Shown here: positions 24,135 through 31,400 of the stretch, one piece after another
Position numbering within the stretch: the stretch's first letter is position 1
Layout of the letters: every line of letters starts with the position of its first letter
Assembly (NCBI RefSeq): GCF_001047135.2
Contig: NZ_DF968079.1
Coordinates: 127,764-169,418 of the forward strand
Direction of reading: 5' to 3'
DNA: 41,655 nucleotides
From: Fructobacillus tropaeoli
Lineage (GTDB): Bacteria; Bacillota; Bacilli; Lactobacillales; Lactobacillaceae
The notes under the pieces: model-generated
The model's database searches: none
The model's input: only the letters and a program-made list of their open reading frames with translations
What the model was told of the DNA's origin: nothing
Made by a program: the position numbers and the translations under genes

Positions 24135-24791
24135 TTAATAGTTTGTATCAATCAAGCCGTCCGCATACAAACTTTGGGCAGCAGCAAAATCAAAAGCCTG
24201 GCCAATTTGGCCAAAGTCAGCTGGCAAAACCAAGGCCCCTGGCTTATCGGGTGCCCCTGGCAACTTCAATTCGCGGCCAGAAACAATCATACCGGCTGAT
24301 GGCACACCGCGCAAAGCACCATCCCAAATGATGGCACCTGAAGGCATCATCGAACCGGGCTTAGCAACCACGACACGGATTCCCTCTTGCATGTTCGGGG
24401 AACCAGAAACGATTTGGAGGCTTTCACCATTGCCAACGTTTGCCTGTGTCACGTGTAGGTGATCAGAATCAGGGTGAGCAGTCATTGAAACGACTTCACC
24501 AACAACCAAGTTTGATTGTTCAACGGCAATGGCATCGTCAAAACCAGCATCTTGCAAAATCTGGTTAACTTGTGCCACTTGGCTTTCCGTCAAGAAAACT
24601 TGACCAGCTTGGTCGGTCAATGCCAAAGCTGCGCCGGCACCTTCAATGTTGATGCCCAACGTTTGCTGACTTTCGGCATCAACAACCTTAGTCACCTGTC
24701 CCTTGGTTTCTTGGGCAACCTTCCCTGTCGCTGGAGCAAAAGTTAACATCAAAATATCGCCAACTGCTGCTTGATTATAAACTGCAATCAT
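24135..24791 (-). CDS. ytpR: tRNA-binding domain protein of the YtpR type
   Basis: A 218-residue protein with an N-terminal domain of the DUF4479 type (about 1-90, AAVGDILMLTF, ESQVAQVNQILQDAGF) and a C-terminal tRNA-binding OB fold like the EMAP/PheT N-terminal domain (VVGEVVSMTAHPDSDHLHVTQ, IVSGSPNM, AGMIVSGREL). It probably binds tRNA or other structured RNA. The cellular role is unproven. It lies 14 nt before murC, as in other Lactobacillales. Confidence 0.9.
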   Translation of the reverse strand: MIAVYNQAAVGDILMLTFAPATGKVAQETKGQVTKVVDAESQQTLGINIEGAGAALALTDQAGQVFLTESQVAQVNQILQDAGFDDAIAVEQSNLVVGEVVSMTAHPDSDHLHVTQANVGNGESLQIVSGSPNMQEGIRVVVAKPGSMMPSGAIIWDGALRGVPSAGMIVSGRELKLPGAPDKPGALVLPADFGQIGQAFDFAAAQSLYADGLIDTNY

Positions 24792-24842
24792 GATTTTTCA
24801 TCCTCTAATTTCAAATATTTTCAATCGCTGGCTGTCCGCTCA

Positions 24843-25520
24843 TTAGGCAGACAATGAGTCCAGATAAGCCAGTAATAACTGGGCTGATTTTTGGCCGGCT
24901 TCGACAACAAACTCGTCAAAGGTCACAGATGATTCACCATTGGCCAAATCAGAAACGCCCCGCAAAACAATAAACGGCACGTTAAAGCGCGTTGCCACTT
25001 GAGCAACCGCTGCCCCTTCCATTTCGGCCAAGAGGGCCTTGGGGAAGTGTTGTTTAATTTCTTCTTTTTTGTCCTGCTGAACAAAGCTATCACCAGACAC
25101 AATCAAGCCAGCTTGGCTATCCGTCAAGGCTTCAAATGCCTTAACCAAGTCCGCATCAGCTTCGAAGTAAGCTGGTTGGGCTGGCAACTGACCAAAATCA
25201 TAGCCGAAGACTGTGACGTCGGCATCAAAGTATGTCAACTTCGTACCGATAACCAAATCACCAATAGCCAATTCCGGCTGCAATGCACCGGCAGAACCGG
25301 TGTTGATAACCACGTCCACATGAAAGACCTGGGTCAAAATCGTCGTTGCCGTTGCGGCAGCAACCTTACCAATCCCTGATTCCGCTAAAAAGATTTCTTG
25401 ACCGGCATACTCACCAACCAAAACCGTCAAATCAGCAAAGCTTTTTTCAACGGGATTTTGGATAGCGTTCGTCAATGCCTTTTTTTCTTCAGGCATTGGG
25501 GTAATAATTCCAACTTTCAA
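24843..25520 (-). CDS. mtnN: 5'-methylthioadenosine/S-adenosylhomocysteine nucleosidase
   Basis: It cleaves SAH and MTA to adenine plus the thio-sugar, feeding methionine salvage and LuxS. I start it at TTG 25520 (read MKVGIITPMPEEKKAL), which matches the family N-terminus and has GAGG (25533-25530) 9 nt upstream. A GTG at 25535 adds five residues (MRTPT) but has no good ribosome site. The 225-residue protein has VVINTGSAGAL, the substrate glutamate in EMEGAAVAQVA and the catalytic Asp in GVSDLANGESS. It is cotranscribed with its neighbours; released adenine could be used by the adenine deaminase at 39837. Confidence 0.95.
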   Translation of the reverse strand: MKVGIITPMPEEKKALTNAIQNPVEKSFADLTVLVGEYAGQEIFLAESGIGKVAAATATTILTQVFHVDVVINTGSAGALQPELAIGDLVIGTKLTYFDADVTVFGYDFGQLPAQPAYFEADADLVKAFEALTDSQAGLIVSGDSFVQQDKKEEIKQHFPKALLAEMEGAAVAQVATRFNVPFIVLRGVSDLANGESSVTFDEFVVEAGQKSAQLLLAYLDSLSA

Positions 25521-25541
25521 AGTAGGTGTCCTCACTGATTT

Positions 25542-25850
25542 TTAGTTAAAGTTGACAAAGAAAAAGAAGAGATAAGTCAAGACAATCAAAACCGCCACAA
25601 AAATCATGCCGCGGTTATAGCGGTATGCTAGGCGGTCCGTCTTACCTTTTTCCGTTAATTCACCATTTGATCCCAGTTCAAAGCGGCCCTTTTTCGTCAG
25701 GCGCATCTCGGCTCGGTTTTCCGGTTCAACCACTGTGATTTCATCCGGATGAGCCTTTTCATATTCGCGTTCAACTTGCCTGCGCATCTTTGCCCGCTTC
25801 TTATCTTCACGACTTTGCCGTGACCGGGTGAAAAAATGATTGTTTGCCAT
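25542..25850 (-). CDS. Small C-terminal-anchored membrane protein, unknown function
   Basis: A 102-residue protein with a highly basic N-terminal half (FFTRSRQSREDKKRAKMRR), a short acidic/beta middle and one hydrophobic segment at about 81-99 (MIFVAVLIVLTYLFFFFV), so it should sit in the membrane with its N-terminus in the cytoplasm. GGAG lies 9 nt before the ATG, supporting this start although it overlaps the 3' end of nudF by 44 bp. I do not recognise a family. Position between nudF and mtnN suggests a conserved operon member. Confidence 0.75.
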   Translation of the reverse strand: MANNHFFTRSRQSREDKKRAKMRRQVEREYEKAHPDEITVVEPENRAEMRLTKKGRFELGSNGELTEKGKTDRLAYRYNRGMIFVAVLIVLTYLFFFFVNFN

Positions 25851-26415
25851 TTGTTAATCTCCAATTTGTCCAGTAGAAATAAGCCGTCAACGTCTTTTGA
25901 TCATTGAGTTCGCCTCGTTGATAAAGTGCGGTCATTTCATCATAGGAAACCGTCAATAGGTCCAAGGATTCGCCATGGTCCTGCGGCAGTTGTTCAGCAT
26001 TTGCTAGAGCCGTCATATCGGTTGCCAGGTAAAGGGCAATTCTGGCATCCGTAAAGCCAATGGCTTCATAAACGGTCGCAAATTTAGTCAAAGAACCGGG
26101 ATGAAAACGAATCTCTTCGTTCAATTCTCGGATAGCTGCCTGTCGTGCGGCTTCCTCTTCGTTCCCATGGTCGCGACTGTCAACTTTCCCAGCCGGGATT
26201 TCTAAGACAAAATCATCAGCTGCAGCGCGCCATTGACGAACTAAGATAGCGTGATCGGCATCTACTAATGGCAAGATGCCAACGGCCAAGGCGTGGTGCA
26301 CGATATCGCGTTGCGCCTGACTCCCGTCAGCAAGTTCCACCTGGCGCTTCTCAACGGAGAAAATTTTGCCCTGGTAAACGTCCTGCTTTGATAAAAACCG
26401 TTCTTTTTCCGCCAT
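25807..26415 (-). CDS. nudF: Nudix hydrolase, ADP-ribose pyrophosphatase type
   Basis: A 202-residue Nudix protein resembling NudF, which splits ADP-ribose to AMP and ribose 5-phosphate. The N-terminal strand region (DVYQGKIFSVEKRQVELADG) and EIPAGKVD are typical. The Nudix box is unusual: between its first Gly and the following Glu/Ala helix there is an insertion (DSRDHGNEEEAA), and the core RELNEEIRF lacks the usual Gly after EEx. The catalytic RExxEE glutamates are kept. AAAGGAC precedes the ATG. It starts 2 nt after csp and overlaps the next gene by 44 bp. Confidence 0.88.
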   Translation of the reverse strand: MAEKERFLSKQDVYQGKIFSVEKRQVELADGSQAQRDIVHHALAVGILPLVDADHAILVRQWRAAADDFVLEIPAGKVDSRDHGNEEEAARQAAIRELNEEIRFHPGSLTKFATVYEAIGFTDARIALYLATDMTALANAEQLPQDHGESLDLLTVSYDEMTALYQRGELNDQKTLTAYFYWTNWRLTNGKQSFFHPVTAKS

Positions 26416-26417
26416 GC

Positions 26418-26633
26418 TCAGTCCTTTCCGTCAATAACCTGGACTTGAGCAGCTTGAAAGGCGTCCTTGCCTTGAACCAGGACGTAGGCAACTCGTTGCC
26501 CCTGGTGGAGAGATTTAAAACCATCTCCAGCAATGCCGTTAAAGTGGACGTAAACGTCCGGTCCCTTTTGATCGGGTGTGATATAGCCATAGCCGCGTTC
26601 GGCTTGCCAAATTTTTACTGTTCCATATTTCAT
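26418..26633 (-). CDS. Cold-shock-domain protein
   Basis: A 71-residue single-domain RNA/DNA chaperone of the CspA fold. The start MKYGTVKIW at 26633 matches the family; the longer upstream frame is read-through of the promoter. RNP1 is RGYGYI (13-18) and RNP2 is VYVHF (27-31). Canonical proteins have KGFGFI and VFVHF, so three conserved Phe are Tyr here. An extended -10 TGCTATAAT (26648-26640) ends 6 nt before the ATG and there is no Shine-Dalgarno, so the mRNA is probably leaderless. It is the first gene of the nudF-mtnN-ytpR-murC string. Confidence 0.9.
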   Translation of the reverse strand: MKYGTVKIWQAERGYGYITPDQKGPDVYVHFNGIAGDGFKSLHQGQRVAYVLVQGKDAFQAAQVQVIDGKD

Positions 26634-26639
26634 AGCTCT

Positions 26640-26648
26640 ATTATAGCA
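26640..26648 (-). promoter_or_regulatory. Extended -10 abutting the csp start
   Basis: TGCTATAAT on the minus strand, within TTTGCTATAATAGA (same 14-mer as at hit). Six bases separate it from the ATG at 26633, so transcription should begin at or next to the start codon. It lies downstream of the pbuG terminator, so it must supply the csp transcript. Confidence 0.7.
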
Positions 26649-26713
26649 AAAAACGGCCTGAATCGCTTGGTAAAAGTCTTCTTTCTGTAAAATCAGGAAC
26701 GAAATTTGCCAAC

Positions 26714-26739
26714 AAAAAAAGACGACCAAAGTCGTCTTT
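26714..26739 (-). terminator. Terminator of pbuG
   Basis: AAAGACGAC, 4-nt loop, GTCGTCTTT (26739-26718) followed on the minus strand by T7. It lies 16 nt after the pbuG stop codon. Confidence 0.92.
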
Positions 26740-26754
26740 CAATCCTGATTTGCT

Positions 26755-28206
26755 TTAAATAATCGCAATCAAGATAAAGTTAATTAAGAAGAAGGCAGTA
26801 ATCACCAACAAGATTGGTGACAACGTCTTGAATTGCTTTTGCGCAATCTTAACCACGATATAGAAAATAAAGCCAGCGGCAATTCCATAAGAAATTGAAT
26901 AAGAGAAGGCCATGAAAATCGATGTAAAGAAGGCTGGCAAGGCAACGGCCAAATCCGCCCAATCAATCTTCTTGAATTCGGCCATCATCATGATTCCAAC
27001 CACAATCAAAAGTGGTGCAATAGCGGCCGTTGGTACAATTGATACCAATGGTGCCAAGAAAAGCATCAGCAGGAAGCCAACTGAAGTCACCACATTGGCC
27101 AAACCAGTTCGTCCACCCGCAGCGACCCCGGTTGCTGATTCAATAAAGGTTGTTGTATTCGAAGTGCCAACGGCTCCGGCCAAAGTTGTCGTAAAGGTAT
27201 CAACGACCAAGGCCTTATCCATCTTAGAATTAAAGGAGTTATCAGCAACAAAGGCTTCTTGATCTTCCTTGGAGAAGATACCCGTCTGGTTACCAATTCC
27301 AATCAAGGTTCCAATGGCATCAAACAAGCCAGTCAAGCCCATGGCGAAAATCGTAACGACTGCCAAAATGGTCTTTTGCCAAGTACCGAAGAGCGACTGC
27401 ATGCCGTGTGGCCCAAAGGCAGCACCAAAGGTTGATGAGAATTCAGAAAAGGCGTGTGGCAAAGAAGTGGCGGCTGACATATGCACGTCTGTCACACCCA
27501 TTGGAATACCAATCAAAGTCGTTGCAACCAACGTAATCAAGAATGCACCTGGGACCTTTTTAATCAACATAAAGGTCAATAACAGCAAGCCAATCAAGGC
27601 CAAAAGTGCTGGTGATTGTGTAAACTTCGTTAATTCTGGCGTTACCCCGCCAGAGGCCAACAATGAAGTCAATGGTCCGTGAACTGACCCACCGTTGTAG
27701 GCCTTATCATTAACGGTAATCAAGTTGTTGCCATCAATCACAAAGTTGATGAATCCGGCATTCTTCAAACCAATATAGGTCACGAAGACGCCTAACCCAC
27801 CACCGATTGCGGCTTTTAACTCAGTTGGAATGGCTTTCACAATTGCTTGACGACCATGGGTCAACGTAATGATGACATCCAAGATTCCAACCAAGAAGAC
27901 GATGGCCAAAGCCTGCTGCCATTTAAAGCCAAAGCCAAAGACGATGGTATAAGTGAAATAGGCCTGCATCCCGATTCCGGGAGCTAGGGCAAAGGGAACG
28001 TTGGCATACAAGCCCATCGCCAAGGTTCCAAAAACAGCAACGATAATGGCAGCCACGAAGACAGCCAAAGCTGGCATCCCCGTTTGTCCCAAAATTTGTG
28101 GGTTCAAGAAGAAAATGTAAGCCATAGACACAAAAGTCGTAATCCCGGCAACCACTTCACGGCGCACCGTGGTGTTGTTTTCCTTGAGTTTAAAAAATGA
28201 TTGCAT
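26755..28206 (-). CDS. pbuG: NCS2-type guanine/hypoxanthine permease
   Basis: A 483-residue purine:proton symporter of the AzgA/PbuG group in the membrane. The N-terminus TTVRREVVAGITTFVSMAYIF and the following LAPGIGMQAYF and GLTGLFDAIGTLIG motifs are typical, with about 12-14 hydrophobic spans. Adenine or guanine specificity cannot be read off. Unusual start: AGGAG (28235-28231) is 24 nt from the ATG and a 5-bp GC hairpin fills the gap. I saw no purine riboswitch upstream. Together with ade it forms a purine salvage capacity. Confidence 0.93.
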   Translation of the reverse strand: MQSFFKLKENNTTVRREVVAGITTFVSMAYIFFLNPQILGQTGMPALAVFVAAIIVAVFGTLAMGLYANVPFALAPGIGMQAYFTYTIVFGFGFKWQQALAIVFLVGILDVIITLTHGRQAIVKAIPTELKAAIGGGLGVFVTYIGLKNAGFINFVIDGNNLITVNDKAYNGGSVHGPLTSLLASGGVTPELTKFTQSPALLALIGLLLLTFMLIKKVPGAFLITLVATTLIGIPMGVTDVHMSAATSLPHAFSEFSSTFGAAFGPHGMQSLFGTWQKTILAVVTIFAMGLTGLFDAIGTLIGIGNQTGIFSKEDQEAFVADNSFNSKMDKALVVDTFTTTLAGAVGTSNTTTFIESATGVAAGGRTGLANVVTSVGFLLMLFLAPLVSIVPTAAIAPLLIVVGIMMMAEFKKIDWADLAVALPAFFTSIFMAFSYSISYGIAAGFIFYIVVKIAQKQFKTLSPILLVITAFFLINFILIAII

Positions 28207-28235
28207 GATATCCGGCTGGCAAAGCGCCGGCTCCT
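28207..28235 (-). promoter_or_regulatory. Distant Shine-Dalgarno with hairpin spacer before pbuG
   Basis: On the minus strand AGGAG is followed at once by CCGGC, a 9-nt loop and GCCGG (28230-28212), then ATATC and the ATG. Folding of the hairpin brings the AGGAG to an effective distance of 5 nt. No in-frame ATG, GTG or TTG lies in the gap. Confidence 0.6.
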
Positions 28236-28289
28236 TTTCTTATTTTTTTGATAACTGCTGATATCCGCCACAGCAGTGATGCACTTTTG

Positions 28290-28478
28290 TCTTAACTATC
28301 TCACGGTCCTGCTGAAAAATCAAACATGAACGTTCTGACAGTCTTGCTTCAAAAGCAAACGTTGACGCTCTGATAGCCCTACTTAAAAGTCAAGCAATAA
28401 CCGCCCGACAGTCCCATCTAAAAAGTAGACACGAACTATCTGATGGCCCTACTTAAAAATCAAACAAAGACAACTGAT
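28290..28478. repeat. 35-bp tandem array at the 3' end of polC
   Basis: A diverged unit with core CTGAYRGYCC and TTAAAAATCAAACA-like segments recurs with anchors at 28300, 28335, 28370, 28405, 28440 and 28474: spacing 35, 35, 35, 35 and 34 bp. The last unit contains the final codons and stop of polC. Copies no longer encode the same peptide, so the repeat is DNA- or RNA-level. Confidence 0.8.
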
Positions 28479-31400
28479 TTTCATCCGGCAAGTCCGAGAT
28501 AACCGAATGTAGCGTTAAGAACTCGATAATGGTCTGAGAAACCTTGCCCCGCTTCTTCAAGTCTTCCTTACTGATAAACTTCTTTTCGGCGCGGGCCGCC
28601 ACAATTTGCTTGGCCACGTTGTCGCCCAAACCAGGAATCGTTGAGAACGGCGGAATTAATTCATTACCATCAATGACCCAATCCGTCGCTTCTGATCGGT
28701 AAAGGTCGACCATTTTAAAGGAAATCCCTCGCTCTAGCGCTTCATTGGCCATTTCCAAGACAGTCTGTAGGTCTTGGTCACCCTTGGTGGCATCATTACC
28801 GAGGTCACGAATCTTGGCGATGGCTGATTTAACCGCTTCCTTACCACGGGCCATGGCAACCACATCAAAGGCCGAAGCACGGACTGAGAAATAAGTGGCG
28901 TAATAGACCGCTGGGAAGTAGACCTTAAAGTAGGCAATCCGCAACGCCATCAACACGTAGGCCGCCGCGTGCGCCCGGGGAAACATATACTTAATCTTCA
29001 AACAAGATTCGATATACCACTCCGGCACCTCATGCTTGCGCATCAGTGCCTGGTACTCATCGGTAATACCCTTTCCCTTTCGAACCTTTTCCATGATGTT
29101 AAAGGCATCCTCAGAAGGCAGGCCATAGCCGATTAAATCAGTCATGATTTTATCACGGGTTCCAATCACCGTTGCGATTGTCGCCGTACCGTTTTCGACC
29201 AAGTCGTGGGCGTTTCCCAGCCACACATCCGTTCCGTGGGACAGACCAGAAATCTGTAGCAACTCCGAATAGGTGTGTGGTTGCGTGTCTTCCAACATCC
29301 CCCGCACAAAGTTCGTTCCAAATTCGGGCAACCCAAGGGTCCCGGTCTTCGAATTAATTTGCTCAGGGGTCACCCCTAAGGCCTCGGTTGAGGTAAAGAG
29401 GCTCAAAACACCTGGGTCATTGGCTGGGATTGACTGTGGGTCAATCCCGGACAAATCCTTCAGCGTCCGGACCATCGTGGGATCATCATGTCCCAGAATA
29501 TCCATCTTCAAAAGATTATCATGAATCGAATGGTAATCCATGTGGGTGGTTTGCCACAAGGCCGTTTGGTCATCGGCTGGATATTGTACTGGGGTGAAAT
29601 CATAAATATCATAGTCGGCTGGGACAATTAGAATACCACCGGGGTGTTGCCCCGTCGTCCGCTTGACCCCGGTAATACCGGAAGCCAACCGTTCTACTTC
29701 GGCGCCACGGTAGTGCTTATCATGGTCACGTTCATAGGCCTTCACATAACCAAAGGCCGTCTTTTCAGCCACGGTCGCAATCGTGCCGGCACGGTAAACC
29801 TTCTTTTCACCGAACATCACCTTCATATAATTATGGGCAATCGGCTGGTAGTCACCTGAGAAGTTCAAATCGATATCGGGCACCTTATTTCCGGTGAAGC
29901 CCATGAAGGTTTCGAAAGGAATATTTTGCCCGTCACCAATCAGCATTTCACCGGGGTGGTTTGGGTCTTCCTTGTCGGGCAAATCATAGCCCGAACCATA
30001 CTTTTTTTCATCGGCTAACTCAAAGTAATCGCCATGAGCCGACCGATAATGTGGTGGCAAGGGATTCACTTCGGTAATTCCAGACATGGTGGCCACGAAA
30101 GACGATCCAACCGAACCACGAGAACCAACCAGGTAGCCGTCTTTATTGGACTTGGCCACCAGGCGTTGGGCAATCATATAGTGCGGCGCAAAGCCGTTAC
30201 CGATGATTGACTTCAACTCCCGGTCGATTCGTTCTTGGATCAAATCAGGTAGTGGGTCGCCGTATGCTTCTTTGGCAGCAGCAAAGGTCTTTTCGCGCAA
30301 TTCATCACCGGCTTCTGGAATCTTTGGTGGGAATGATCCCTCCTTCAATGGTGAAATATCCTCCACCTGATTGGCAATGGCATGTGTGTTCGTGATGACG
30401 ACTTGCTTAGCCTCATCCTCGCCCAAGAAGGCAAACTGATCGAGCAAGTCCTGGGTCGTCCGGAAGTGCAAATCCGGCAAGTTTGTCCGGTTCAACGGAT
30501 TTCCCGGTTGTGACCCAATCAAAATACTGCGATAAATTTTATCTTCGGGGTTCGTATACTTGACGTCGCCCGTTACCGCAACCGGCTTATTCAATTCCTG
30601 ACCAAGCTGAATCATTTCCTTGATCAGCTTTTCCAGCTTACTTTTATTGGCAATCAATTGGCTATCCAACATTGGTTGGTAGTTTGCCAATGGCTGAATT
30701 TCCAAGTAGTCATAAAAGGCAGCCTTCTTCTTAGCCGCTTGATAACCCTTTTCAATCAGCGTGACGATCACATCACCATCAGTATCACCGGTTCCAATCA
30801 ACAGCCCCTCCCGATATTTAACCAGAACGGACCGCGGAATTCGTGGCACCTTGTTAAAGTAGAGGACATTTGATTCCGAAACCAGGCGATACAGATTTTT
30901 TAGGCCAGTCTCATTTTGCACCAAGACAGACAGGTGGAATGGCCGGCCATGACGCCAAGCCCCACCATCGAGCATATGGTCGTTTAACTGATTCAGGTTT
31001 GATAGATCAAAGCGTTCCTTAGCCTCTTTTAGTAACTTCCAAGCCAAGTGACCGGTCGTTTCGGCATCGTAAATGGCGCGGTGGGCCTGCTCCAACTCGA
31101 TACTAAACTTCTTGGCTAAAGTACCCAAACGATAAGACTTATAGTCGGGATACAGCCAACGCGTTAGGGTCAACGTATCGATCACAGGATTTGAAATTGC
31201 TTCTTCACCATATCGGTCATAGGTAGCATTCAAGAAGTCCACATCAAAAGTCACGTTATGACCAATCAAAATCGTCCCAGCGGACCATTCCCGAAAGGCA
31301 TTAATCACATCCTTTTCGGGCTTGGCGTTAGCCACCATGGCATCGGTAATCGACGTTAAGTTCGTCGTAAATTCGGACAGTGGGAAGCCGGGGTTGATAT

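Noticed and set aside
26634..26729. N-terminal extension of the cold-shock gene to 26729
   Set aside because: The extension runs through the pbuG terminator and the csp promoter and does not belong to the family.
28207..28452. Purine riboswitch upstream of pbuG
   Set aside because: The conserved purine aptamer core was not found; the gap is filled by the 35-bp array and the ribosome-site hairpin.
28290..28478. CRISPR array
   Set aside because: The period is only 35 bp in total, units are diverged along their whole length with no unique spacers, and no cas genes are present.
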